A DNA stretch of 51,691 nt from NCBI GenBank assembly GCA_018368345.1, contig JAGZEK010000015.1, forward strand, positions 1-51,691. Reading direction: 5' to 3'. The first letter of the stretch is position 1; each line of letters opens with the position of its first letter. Of the stretch, positions 31,919 to 39,624 are shown one piece after another. This stretch comes from Collinsella sp. (lineage in GTDB: Bacteria > Actinomycetota > Coriobacteriia > Coriobacteriales > Coriobacteriaceae). Position numbers and translations under genes: made by a program. A model generated the notes under the pieces. The model was not told the origin of the DNA and did not search any database. It was given only the letters and a program-made list of their open reading frames with translations.

Positions 31919-32503
31919 TTACAGCTTGTTAGCGATCTTCTTTGCCGTGCGCTTGACGCCGGCCACCAGGCCTCCTGCGGGATGCTCCTTCTCGTATGCT
32001 AGACGCTTCTCGCGCTTGGCGTACTCTTCGACGATGATGTCGCCATATTCATCTTCGATCTTGTCGAAGAAGTCGACGGCGCCCTTAATTTCCTCAGCGG
32101 TCGGGTGTCCCTTTTGGACACCGCCGGCGAGTTTGAACGGCCCCCACGTATCAAAGCCGGGGCAGCCGTAGACACCCATAAAGATGGCCTGCCTCATGCG
32201 GCAGATGCCATCGATATCCTTGCCGTACCACTTGTTTTTGCCACCGTAGGTCATAAGGCCAAACACCTTGTCCTGCGGCTGCAGCACGTTCGTGAGCACG
32301 CGTGCCATGTCCTTGTCGATCTCGGAGTAATAGATGCCCGTGGCGACACCGATCAGATGATATTCGTGCAGGTCGGGATACTCGTTTTTGCCGAGCGCCT
32401 TGACGTCGAGGGTATCGATCTCGGGGTGCGCCTCGACGATGGCGTCCACGAGCTTTTTCGTATTGCCGTGATGGCGCGAGGCGTAGAGGATGATGGTTCG
32501 CAT
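31919..32503 (-). CDS. Flavodoxin-family protein
   Basis: A 194-residue flavodoxin-like protein. It begins MRTIILYASRHHGNTKKLVD, the FMN phosphate-binding loop of flavodoxins. LIGVATGIYYSEIDKDM and VFGLMTYGGKNKWY follow. A GCP motif and a C-terminal basic segment (VKRTAKKIANKL) are present. It would be a one- or two-electron carrier or an FMN-dependent oxidoreductase; the partner is unknown. GAAAGG lies upstream of the ATG at 32503. Longer upstream frames add non-homologous residues. It is opposite in direction to the amino-sugar genes and may be unrelated to them. Confidence 0.82.
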   Translation of the reverse strand: MRTIILYASRHHGNTKKLVDAIVEAHPEIDTLDVKALGKNEYPDLHEYHLIGVATGIYYSEIDKDMARVLTNVLQPQDKVFGLMTYGGKNKWYGKDIDGICRMRQAIFMGVYGCPGFDTWGPFKLAGGVQKGHPTAEEIKGAVDFFDKIEDEYGDIIVEEYAKREKRLAYEKEHPAGGLVAGVKRTAKKIANKL

Positions 32504-32661
32504 AAGAAGGCCTTTCAGCTGTAATTGCATCAATGTCTGTATGGTACCCCGTTGCATGGCTGGGATACCGGACGCATCGATGAACGTGCGGGTTTGTCCT
32601 TTGGTCAGGGCCGAGACGGGTTCTTGCGAGCAAAAAAAGCAGTTGTTCGAAAGGATGGGCA

Positions 32662-33543
32662 ATGGAATACGCTCTCTCCAACGATTCGATTTCTATTAAG
32701 GTGTCTACGGCCGGTGGCTCGTTTACCTCGATTGAGGCCGACGGTCGCGAGTATTTGTGGCAGGGTGATCCCGCAGTGTGGTCCGGCCAGGCGCCGATCT
32801 GCTTCCCGATTTGCGGAGGCCTGCGCGATGGCAACGCCATGACGTTTGCCGGGCATCATGTAAAGCTCGCTCGCCACGGGTTTGCGCGCAAACAGGAGTG
32901 GAAGCTGCTGAGCCAAGGCGAGAACGAGCTGGCGATGTGCCTGGCTTCCGAGGATAACGCCGCGCTGCTGAGCGATTATCCGTACCCGTTTAAGCTTGTC
33001 GCTCGTTATACGCTTGAGGGGGATGCCGTGCGCGTCTCCTATGAGGTGACCAACGAGGGAACCGAGGACATGCCGTTCTTTATTGGCGGTCATCCCGGCT
33101 TTAGGTGCCCGCTCGATGAGGGCGAGGCCTATACGGACTACGAGCTGCGCTTTGAGAAGGACGAAGCTGCTGATCTTTGCACTGCCGTCCCCTCGACTGG
33201 CTTGATTGACGTGACCAACCGCTCCAAGAACCCCATGGTGGGAAAGACGCTGCCCCTGTCGCATGAGCTCTTCGATTTTGCGGAGACCATCTTTGACGTG
33301 CTCGAGAGTCGTCAGGTCACGCTTTCCAAAAAGGGCGAGGACAAGGGCGTCCGCCTGAGCTTTGAGGGCTTCCCATATCTCATTGTGTGGAGCAAGCCCG
33401 AGGGCGATTTTGTGGCAGTTGAACCTTGGGGCGGCCTTTCGACCTGCTCCGATGAGGACGACGTACTTGAGCATAAGCGCGGCTGCCTTGTCGCCAAGCC
33501 CAAGGAGACCATCGTTCGCTCGTTCACGATTGAGATTCTGTAA
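32662..33543 (+). CDS. LacX-like aldose 1-epimerase family protein
   Basis: A 293-residue galactose-mutarotase-like protein of the LacX/YihR subgroup. YLWQGDPAVWSGQAPICFPICGGL and FFIGGHPGFRCPL are characteristic, and the His in GGHPGF corresponds to the active-site histidine. LacX is often found beside tagatose-6-phosphate pathway genes, as here next to the lacC-like kinase. The gene is preceded by AAGGATGG before the ATG. Its physiological substrate is not established. Confidence 0.82.
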   Translation: MEYALSNDSISIKVSTAGGSFTSIEADGREYLWQGDPAVWSGQAPICFPICGGLRDGNAMTFAGHHVKLARHGFARKQEWKLLSQGENELAMCLASEDNAALLSDYPYPFKLVARYTLEGDAVRVSYEVTNEGTEDMPFFIGGHPGFRCPLDEGEAYTDYELRFEKDEAADLCTAVPSTGLIDVTNRSKNPMVGKTLPLSHELFDFAETIFDVLESRQVTLSKKGEDKGVRLSFEGFPYLIVWSKPEGDFVAVEPWGGLSTCSDEDDVLEHKRGCLVAKPKETIVRSFTIEIL

Positions 33544-33602
33544 TTCCGTTTTGTCGACTCGTATCGCGAGGCACAAGGAGCCTGCGAGATAAGGAGCTAA
33601 AA

Positions 33603-34538
33603 ATGATCCTCACCGTTACGATGAACCCGTCTGTCGATACGCGCTATCAGCTCGATGAGCTCGTTATCGACGACGTCAACCGCGTGACGCCCGAAAAGAC
33701 CGCCGGCGGCAAGGGCCTTAACGTTGCCCGCGTCCTGGGCCAGCTGGGCGACGACGTTGTGGCAACCGGCCTGCTTGGTGGCCATATGGGCGCCTACATG
33801 GCTGAGCTCATGGACGCCAACGGTATTAACAACGACTTTGTGCCCATCAAGGGCGAGACTCGCATTTGCCTCAACATCCTTCATGCCGGCAACCAGACCG
33901 AGCTGCTCGAGAGCGGCCCGACAATTGCCCCCGAGGAGCTCGATGCCTTTACCGCCAAGTTTACCGAGCTTGCGAGTAAGGCCGACGTCGTCACCATCTC
34001 GGGTTCGCTGCCCCGCGGTGTCGAGGCAGACTACTATGCCAAGATCACGGGCATTGCCGAGAACGCCGGTGCCAAGGTGCTGCTCGATACCTCGGGTGCT
34101 TCGCTCGAGGCTGCCCTTAAGTCCGAAATTAAGCCCGAGCTGGTCAAGCCTAACCTGACCGAGATCAACGGCCTTCTGGGTACGAGCTTTACCACCGACG
34201 ATGTGGACGAGCTCCGCGCCGCGCTCGCCTCTGATGCCCGCTTCTCCGATATCCCCTGGGTCGTCGTGTCCATGGGTGCCGCCGGCTCCGTGGGCTTCCA
34301 TAACGGCCGTGCGTTCCGCGCCAAGACGCCCGATATCCCTGCCGTTAACGCCACGGGCTCTGGTGACTCCACTATCGCAGGCTTCGCACATGCCATCGCT
34401 GCTGGCGCAGACGACGAGACGGTACTGCGTACCGCCAACACCTGCGGCAAGCTCAACGCCATGGATCCCATGACTGGCCACTTGGTCATGGATCGTTGGG
34501 ACGAGGTTTATAACGGCGTTGTCGTGACCGAGCTGTAA
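33603..34538 (+). CDS. lacC: PfkB-family tagatose-6-phosphate/1-phosphofructokinase (LacC-like)
   Basis: A 311-residue ribokinase-superfamily sugar-phosphate kinase. The N-terminal motif MILTVTMNPSVD, AGGKGLNVAR (about 38-47) and the C-terminal NATGSGDSTIAGF (anion hole with catalytic Asp) define the LacC/FruK branch. In this locus it most likely phosphorylates tagatose-6-phosphate to the 1,6-bisphosphate, which links GalNAc (via AgaS) and lactose (via LacG and galactose-6-phosphate isomerase). FruK activity on fructose-1-phosphate is a real alternative. No bisphosphate aldolase (lacD) is in the window. AAGGAG precedes the ATG. Confidence 0.85.
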   Translation: MILTVTMNPSVDTRYQLDELVIDDVNRVTPEKTAGGKGLNVARVLGQLGDDVVATGLLGGHMGAYMAELMDANGINNDFVPIKGETRICLNILHAGNQTELLESGPTIAPEELDAFTAKFTELASKADVVTISGSLPRGVEADYYAKITGIAENAGAKVLLDTSGASLEAALKSEIKPELVKPNLTEINGLLGTSFTTDDVDELRAALASDARFSDIPWVVVSMGAAGSVGFHNGRAFRAKTPDIPAVNATGSGDSTIAGFAHAIAAGADDETVLRTANTCGKLNAMDPMTGHLVMDRWDEVYNGVVVTEL

Positions 34539-34571
34539 GAGCTTGGGCGTCGGCCCCGGCATTGCTTGCTA

Positions 34572-34703
34572 GCTCATGTCGACGATAAGTGCAGTAGCAT
34601 TATGCCGGGGCGCGACGCCGACTTTGTCGTGTTCAGTCCCGACCTTACCCTGGTCGAGACGTATGTGGGCGGCAACAGCTTTGGTAATGCGTTTGCCGAG
34701 TAG
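34572..34703 (+). pseudogene. Relic 3' end of a second nagA gene
   Basis: Forty-three codons plus stop, in frame, encode the C-terminus of a NagA-like deacetylase. SIMPGRDADFVVF and LTLVETYVGG are identical to the intact protein encoded at 30674-31843, with several substitutions between (SPDL for DHEL, NSFGNAFAE for QSVGNAFTE). No start or upstream homologous sequence remains: it begins 33 bases after the lacC stop. The divergence shows it is a paralogue's remnant rather than a recent exact duplication. Confidence 0.85.
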
Positions 34704-34735
34704 CCGCCAAAGAAACGATCCGAGAGGGGATTTAG

Positions 34736-35209
34736 ATGATTTACGGTGCACTGGGCGATATCGAGGAATACCGCGGAATGCTCAAGGGTCTCGACGTGCT
34801 GATCGACTGGCTCGAGGAGAACGACCCGGCGAAGCTCGAGGTCGGCAGCCATCCGATTCTGGGCGACAAGGTCTTTGCGAACGTCATGGCTCCTACGACG
34901 CGTCCCGAGGCCGAGGCTCACTATGAGACGCATCAGCGCTATCACGATCTGCAGATCGATATCGAGGGTCGCGAGGCCTTTAAGGTAGCCACGGGCAGCC
35001 TGACGCTGGTCCAGGAGTTTGACGAGAAGGACGACTACGATCTGGTCGATTCCGACGCCTCGATCGCCGGCGATCTTGCTGACGACAAGTTTGCGCTGTT
35101 TGTTGCCGGCGAGCCTCACATGCCCACGCTCGAGTTTCCGGGCGATGGCGCGCAGCCGGTCAAGAAGATCTGCTTTAAGCTGCTTGCAGATGCTTACTGG
35201 GAGGAGTAG
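34736..35209 (+). CDS. YhcH/YjgK/YiaL family protein
   Basis: A 157-residue cupin-like protein of the YhcH/EbgC family. YETHQRYHDLQIDIEG (about 62-77) contains the metal-binding His and Asp residues, and FALFVAGEPHMPTL continues the fold. Members occur in sialic-acid and N-acetylmannosamine operons or as the EbgC beta-galactosidase accessory, and some are anomerases. GAGAGGGG precedes the ATG. It fits the host-glycan theme of the locus; exact reaction unknown. Confidence 0.85.
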   Translation: MIYGALGDIEEYRGMLKGLDVLIDWLEENDPAKLEVGSHPILGDKVFANVMAPTTRPEAEAHYETHQRYHDLQIDIEGREAFKVATGSLTLVQEFDEKDDYDLVDSDASIAGDLADDKFALFVAGEPHMPTLEFPGDGAQPVKKICFKLLADAYWEE

Positions 35210-35241
35210 CGCGCTGCTCGGCTGAGCTGCTCGTCTGATGG

Positions 35242-35315
35242 CGTGATTCCCCTAGGGAAATCACGCTAGGACCCCGCCAAGCATGTTTTCCCTAGGGGAA
35301 TCACGTTTGGCGGGG
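35242..35315 (+). terminator. Interlocked inverted repeats ending the YhcH transcript
   Basis: Arm A (35242-35260, CGTGATTCCCCTAGGGAAA) is perfectly complementary to 35287-35305. Arm B (35272-35280, CCCCGCCAA) pairs with 35307-35315 (TTGGCGGGG), which is followed by CTTTCTGTTTTT. Because B lies inside the A hairpin and its partner lies outside, the stems interlock as a pseudoknot or act as alternatives. Arm A can also fold on itself (GTGATT...AATCAC). Confidence 0.7.
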
Positions 35316-35342
35316 CTTTCTGTTTTTGAATAGGGAAGCTGT

Positions 35343-35708
35343 TTATTTGCGAAGAACATCGGCTAGCCGCAGGATTGAAATCATCGACCGATAAGTGAGT
35401 TCCACCTTTTCGCCCGCAAGCAGTCGTTTCGATTGAATCTCATCCAGCCCCACAAGCCGAGAAAACAGCGGGCCGCTCATCGTGCCATCGTCAATTGATT
35501 CCCTTATGGTCTTCAAAACGTCCGTATCATGAAGCGATGCCGAGCTGTAGGGGGCAACACGAGCGGAACTCTCAATTAACGACGAGACAAAAGGATGGAG
35601 ATGCTTTGGACATAGTCCATCAAACACCACATCCCCATTGTCGTTCGAGCCGACCAGGCGCCAAGTATAATGATCGACCCAGTCATCTCCGTCATATATG
35701 ACGTCCAT
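35343..35708 (-). CDS. Hypothetical protein in AT-richer segment
   Basis: A 121-residue protein of unknown family. The N-terminal part (YDGDDWVDHYTWRLVGSNDNGD) is acidic and Trp-containing. The C-terminal 45 residues or so (LDEIQSKRLLAGEKVELTYRS) could form a small helix-turn-helix, but this is weak. The ATG at 35708 lies 14 bases after the stop of the secreted-protein gene, so both are probably co-transcribed. A longer frame to 35798 overlaps that gene. Base composition is lower in GC than the neighbours, suggesting acquisition. Confidence 0.5.
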   Translation of the reverse strand: MDVIYDGDDWVDHYTWRLVGSNDNGDVVFDGLCPKHLHPFVSSLIESSARVAPYSSASLHDTDVLKTIRESIDDGTMSGPLFSRLVGLDEIQSKRLLAGEKVELTYRSMISILRLADVLRK

Positions 35709-35722
35709 GAGCAACTTCCCGT

Positions 35723-36232
35723 CTAGAGAGAGAAACCTATTTGGACATCGGGACGCAAGACCGCAATCCATATCGGGCCTGCAGCAGCTCCAACCCAACG
35801 CACCACATAGGTTCCCTTTCGTACATGTGTATCAATCTGCCCCGAAATGCCGGTGAATGCAATTCCAGACCCGTTTGTCGGATAGCAATCGACGTATTTT
35901 TGTTTTCCGCTCACAACCTTGTATAGATATATCGTTCCAGCAAAAGAGAAGGGATCGTTCGCAATTTTGTCCGGAAGAACTTGCCACCTCAAAATCCCGC
36001 TACCAATATGGTCAAGCTTGACCGTTCCGCCGTCCCCCTCAAAAGTGGCAAGGGGATTTACCCCAGACTGAGAGTCGGCATCGCCCTCCTTAGCAGTTAT
36101 CAGCAGGCTGCCCGTATAAGACTGCTGAGGCTCACCTTCAGGACAGGCAGCCTCGGCCCAAGAAGGGCTGCTCAGGCAGAACAGTCCGAGCAGCATCATT
36201 ACCAACAAAAGAAAACCCTTAGTTCTTTTCAT
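35723..36232 (-). CDS. Small secreted protein of unknown function
   Basis: A 169-residue protein with a classic signal peptide (basic MKRTKG, hydrophobic core LLLVMMLLGLFCL, cleavage near SWAEA). The mature part is rich in Gly, Ile and beta-forming residues, with three Cys. No domain is recognised. The ribosome binding site is weak (GGGGAT). It is transcribed away from the tRNA-Thr gene, in an AT-richer patch with its downstream partner. It may be exported by Sec; no anchor is visible. Confidence 0.6.
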   Translation of the reverse strand: MKRTKGFLLLVMMLLGLFCLSSPSWAEAACPEGEPQQSYTGSLLITAKEGDADSQSGVNPLATFEGDGGTVKLDHIGSGILRWQVLPDKIANDPFSFAGTIYLYKVVSGKQKYVDCYPTNGSGIAFTGISGQIDTHVRKGTYVVRWVGAAAGPIWIAVLRPDVQIGFSL

Positions 36233-36435
36233 CTATATCCCCAACGTCTCTCGACATTTGTATATCGTGACTATTTTAGATCTATATGGCCAATTCGAGC
36301 CCTCACCATGGCAATTGTTGCAGCTGGGTTTCTTTTCATTAAAATTTCGCTTTGGTAAATCCCCGCCCCTAAGCATTAAACCCGAAGTCCACCGAGTGAG
36401 CGAATTCCGGCGGATGTGCGCCAGAAATCGGCAAC

Positions 36436-36458
36436 AAAAAAGCCGCCCGAAGGCGGCT
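36436..36458 (-). terminator. Terminator of the tRNA-Thr gene
   Basis: On the minus strand the stem AGCCGCC-TTCG-GGCGGCT is followed by six T, 12 bases after the tRNA 3' end. Confidence 0.88.
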
Positions 36459-36469
36459 ATCTTGTGCAA

Positions 36470-36545
36470 TGGAGCCAGCGACCGGGCTCGAACCGGTGAC
36501 CCCCGCTTTACGAGAGCGGTGCTCTACCAACTGAGCTACGCTGGC
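36470..36545 (-). tRNA. tRNA-Thr (anticodon CGU)
   Basis: A 76-base tRNA on the minus strand with acceptor stem GCCAGCG/CGCTGGC, D arm GCTC-AGTTGGTA-GAGC, anticodon stem CCGCT/AGCGG with loop CTCGTAA (anticodon CGT in DNA, reading ACG), and T arm ACCGG-TTCGAGC-CCGGT. The 3' CCA is encoded. A terminator follows. Confidence 0.97.
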
Positions 36546-36702
36546 GGCCATGTGGTGACGCAACTGAGGCGTCAACGGCTGTCTATGATACGAGACATCG
36601 CAAATCCGCGCAAGTGTTCTGACGGCTTTTCTCACTTTAAATGCACTAATATTGGAGACGTGATGTCTTGCTCTTACGGGTCTCAAGCAGAATGGGACGG
36701 CG

Positions 36703-37200
36703 ATGGCTCAACCAAGGATCCTTCTTACGCGCATCGATGACCGCTTTATCTATGGGCAGGATGTTGAGCTGTGGAACGAGGCTGTGGGCTCCAACCTCGT
36801 CCTGATCGTCAACGTCGAGATTGCGGCGGATTCGCGCAAGTGGGCGCCCATGAGAGTGGCGGCGCCCGATGGTGTCTGGACACGGTTTTTCTCGGTGCAA
36901 AGGACCATCGACATCATTCATACCGCAACGCCGCGCCAATGGATCCTCATCATGGTGGCGTCGCCCGCGGATGCATTGGCGCTGGTGAAGGGTGGTGTGC
37001 CCATCACCAAAATCAGCATCGGTCACATGCAGGCAGGGGAGGGCAGGCGCTCCGTAACACCCGCAGTCGCCGTAGACGATACGGATATCGCTGCCTTCAA
37101 AGAGCTGCAAGAACTCGGCATAGAGCTAGAAATCCGCTACCTCCCCGACTCCGACCCCGACCCCATTCAACTAGTCGTTGGGGACACCCATGGCACTTAG
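36703..37200 (+). CDS. Solitary EIIB-like PTS protein lacking the phosphorylated His
   Basis: A 165-residue paralogue of the EIIB at 25913, alignable along most of its length (LLTRIDDRF, TRFFSVQRTIDI, LALVKGGVPITKISIGHMQ, AAFKELQELGIELEIR). At the active site, RLVHGQV is replaced by RFIYGQD, so the phosphorylated His17 is Tyr17. It has no EIIA, EIIC or EIID partner nearby. The C-terminal residues (about QLVVGDTHGT) are encoded by the start of the REP-like array. It is an intact frame but probably cannot transfer phosphate; it may be a regulatory decoy or an early-stage pseudogene. Confidence 0.75.
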   Translation: MAQPRILLTRIDDRFIYGQDVELWNEAVGSNLVLIVNVEIAADSRKWAPMRVAAPDGVWTRFFSVQRTIDIIHTATPRQWILIMVASPADALALVKGGVPITKISIGHMQAGEGRRSVTPAVAVDDTDIAAFKELQELGIELEIRYLPDSDPDPIQLVVGDTHGT

Positions 37201-37327
37201 GGACGTTCCTTTTCTGCCGGCCTTTTAGGAACGTCCCCAAGTGCCGGCAGATTGGGACAGTCCTTGTTGATCAGCGCCAAAGACTGTCCCCAATGGCTAG
37301 TCATTTAAGAACGTCCCCAATGACTAG
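37171..37327. repeat. Nested REP-like inverted-repeat array
   Basis: Three nested or adjacent dyads occur: outer CTAGTCGTTGGGGAC (37171-37185) with GTCCCCAATGACTAG (37313-37327); GGCACTTAGGGACGTTCC (37192-37209) with 37228-37245; and ATTGGGACAGTC (37251-37262) with GACTGTCCCCAAT (37282-37294). The GGGACGTTCC core is shared with 9374-9427, and CCCCAATGACTAGG with 1933-1946. It lies between two converging genes. Confidence 0.75.
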
Positions 37328-37392
37328 GTAGCAAAGCGCCCGTCGGCGGTGGTGCTGGCGGGCGCTGTTGTGCGATATGTCGCGTTGTGGGC

Positions 37393-38445
37393 TTAGTGCC
37401 TCATAAAATGGTATTCGATCACATTGCTGTAGGGGTGACCCGGGCCCACAATGCCCTGCGGGAACAGCGGCTGGTGCGGCGTGTCGGGGTACATCTCTGC
37501 CTCGAGGGCAAAGCCGGCGCCCCAGCCATAGTTGGCATCGTCCTTGGCGTGCTCGTCGCCCAGCCAGTTGCCGGTGTAGAGCTGCACGCCCGGGGCGGTG
37601 GTGTAGTAGTCCAGCTCACGACCGGTCCACATCTCTTCGACGTGCATCGCGCGGCGCAGGTTGCGGCCGTACTGATAGCCATCGATGCACAGGCAGTGGT
37701 CGTAGCCACGTGCCTGCTTAATCTGCGGGTCGTCGGCTTCCATGCCGGGAGCGACGGGGCGCAGCTCACGGAAGTCAAACGGCGTGCCCTCGACCGGAGC
37801 AATCTCGCCGGTGGGAATGTTCTGCTCGTTGATGGGCAGGTAGTGGGCGGCGTTGGCGACAAAGAAATGTTCGCAGTCCATGCCGGCGTTATGGCCGGCA
37901 AGGTTAAAGTATGTGTGGTTGGTCATGGACACGTAGGTGGCGCGGTCGCTCTCGCAGCCATACTCGATACGAAAGACGCCGGTGCGCGTCACGGTAAACA
38001 CGGCTGTAAAGGTGCGGTTGCCGGGAAGATCCAGCTCGCCATCCTCAAGCGAGGTGGTCATGCGCACGGCGTTGTGAGTCTCGTCGAGCTCAACGTCCCA
38101 CACGCGTTTATGCAGACCGTGCTCAAGATCGCTGTGCAGGTTGTTGACGCCCTCGTTGGCCGGCATATGCCAGTCCGTGCCGTCGATGGTGATCGTGGCG
38201 CCCGCGGTGCGGTTTGCCACGGGGCCGATGGTCGCGCCAAAGCAGGCGGGGTTGTCAAAGTAATCCTCGAGCTTATCGAAGCCCAGCACCACATCGCGCA
38301 CATTGCCGGGAATGTCGGGCACATCGATGCCAAGCACGGTGGCGCCATAGTCCATAATGCGAACGCAGATCTCGGGCCCGTTGAGGGTGTAACGATGAAC
38401 GGGGGTGCCGCACGGCGCGGTGCCGAAAAGCTCGGAAGTGATCAT
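37393..38445 (-). CDS. galM: Aldose 1-epimerase (galactose mutarotase)
   Basis: A 350-residue GalM that interconverts alpha and beta anomers of galactose and glucose in the cytosol. NRTAGATITIDG, NEGVNNLHSD, SMTNHTYFNLAGH (the catalytic His region) and YDHCLCIDG are typical, and LYTGNWLGDEH is also present. The ATG at 38445 has TAGGAACC upstream; the longer frame to 38505 lacks support. It is divergent from the DeoR regulator gene. It would feed the Leloir or lactose route. Confidence 0.92.
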   Translation of the reverse strand: MITSELFGTAPCGTPVHRYTLNGPEICVRIMDYGATVLGIDVPDIPGNVRDVVLGFDKLEDYFDNPACFGATIGPVANRTAGATITIDGTDWHMPANEGVNNLHSDLEHGLHKRVWDVELDETHNAVRMTTSLEDGELDLPGNRTFTAVFTVTRTGVFRIEYGCESDRATYVSMTNHTYFNLAGHNAGMDCEHFFVANAAHYLPINEQNIPTGEIAPVEGTPFDFRELRPVAPGMEADDPQIKQARGYDHCLCIDGYQYGRNLRRAMHVEEMWTGRELDYYTTAPGVQLYTGNWLGDEHAKDDANYGWGAGFALEAEMYPDTPHQPLFPQGIVGPGHPYSNVIEYHFMRH

Positions 38446-38589
38446 TTGGTTCCTAACATCGAGGTATTTCGGACAAACTGTAGCGCGAACAGGCAAGATT
38501 ATCACTACACCCCACTAAAGCAGGGGGTATTTTTCTCAAAAAAAGTAATGAAGGCGCAGTTGAAGGCTCATTTTTGGTCCGCGCAAGTC

Positions 38590-38598
38590 TGATATAAT
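38590..38598 (+). promoter_or_regulatory. Extended -10 promoter for the DeoR gene
   Basis: TGA-TATAAT matches an extended -10 element 52 bases before the start; no good -35 is visible, as is usual for this type. Confidence 0.5.
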
Positions 38599-38649
38599 TT
38601 GTTCATTATTGTTTGAATTGACGTATGCGCGGAACAGCGAGGACTCATC

Positions 38650-39414
38650 GTGATTAAGGCAGAGCGACAGGATAAGGTTCGCCAGCTGCTCGAGGAGCAG
38701 GGAACGGTCTCGGTTAAAGAGATCTCGGACGCCCTGGGCGTCTCGGACATGACGATCCGCCGCGATCTGGAGGAACTCGCGAGCCTGGGCGAGATCGAGC
38801 GCGTTCACGGCGGCGCTCGCAGCGCGCAGAGCCGTCCCCATGCCATGCTGCGTCACGAGTACTCTCATAGCGAAAAGCGCACCAAGCACGCCGAGGAAAA
38901 GCTGCAGATCGCGCGCCGTGCCGTGGAGCTTATTGAGGAGGGCTCGACTATCTTTTTGGGTACGGGCACCACGGTTGAGCAGATGGCCTCGATGCTGCCG
39001 GCGTGCCGCCTGCGCATCGTGACTAATTCCCTTTCGGTTTTTAGCCTGCTCGAGGCGCGCGAGGATTGCGAGCTGTGCCTAGTGGGCGGCATGTATCGCC
39101 GCCGCACTGCCGCTTTTGTGGGACCAACAGCCGAGGATACCCTGCGTGCACTGGGCATCGATGCGGCGTTTATCGGCGCCAACGGCATTCTGGATGGCGA
39201 CGTGTCCACGTCCAACATGGATGAAGGCCGCATCCAGCAGCTCGCCTTTAGCAAGGCCGACTCGCGCTATCTGATCGCCGACTCCAGCAAGATCGGCAAG
39301 CGCGACTTCTACACCTTCTGTCGTCTGGACAATTTGGACGCAGTGGTGTGCGAGCCAGGTATCGCCGCCGAGGATCGCGCCGCCATCGAGGAGCACACGC
39401 AGGTCATTTGCTAG
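38650..39414 (+). CDS. DeoR-family transcriptional regulator
   Basis: A 254-residue DeoR/LacR-type repressor. The N-terminal helix-turn-helix contains VSVKEISDALGVSDMTIRRDL (quoted part split here as VSVKEISDALG and VSDMTIRRDL), followed by GEIERVHGGA. The C-terminal sugar-phosphate sensor domain includes LGTGTTVEQMA and ADSSKIGKRDFYTFC. DeoR regulators of this group control tagatose-6-phosphate, fructose or galactitol genes. It begins with GTG. Likely targets are galM (divergent) and possibly the lactose or tagatose genes; not shown by sequence. Confidence 0.88.
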   Translation: MIKAERQDKVRQLLEEQGTVSVKEISDALGVSDMTIRRDLEELASLGEIERVHGGARSAQSRPHAMLRHEYSHSEKRTKHAEEKLQIARRAVELIEEGSTIFLGTGTTVEQMASMLPACRLRIVTNSLSVFSLLEAREDCELCLVGGMYRRRTAAFVGPTAEDTLRALGIDAAFIGANGILDGDVSTSNMDEGRIQQLAFSKADSRYLIADSSKIGKRDFYTFCRLDNLDAVVCEPGIAAEDRAAIEEHTQVIC

Positions 39415-39471
39415 CTAGCGAGGCAGGAGACATTTCTGCCCTCTGCCGGCGCGGGGATTATCGCCTCACAA

Positions 39472-39585
39472 TGACGCGGAAAATGACACGTAAATGTAAA
39501 AATGTCATTTGCGCGTCAAAAATATGACACGTAAAAATTTGCGCGTCATTTTACGCGTCAACGTGACGTGAAATGATGCGCAAAT
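39472..39585. repeat. Cluster of TGACRCGTAAA-type direct and inverted repeats
   Basis: Short units such as ATGACACGTAAA, TTTGCGCGTCA and TGACGTGAAATGATGCGC recur five or more times in both orientations within 114 bases. The arrangement looks like multiple operator sites or iterons, or a degenerated palindromic element. It lies between the converging DeoR and fic genes. Confidence 0.6.
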
Positions 39586-39624
39586 AGTTTTGGACAACAA
39601 GGGTGAGGCCATTCTGAGATATGG

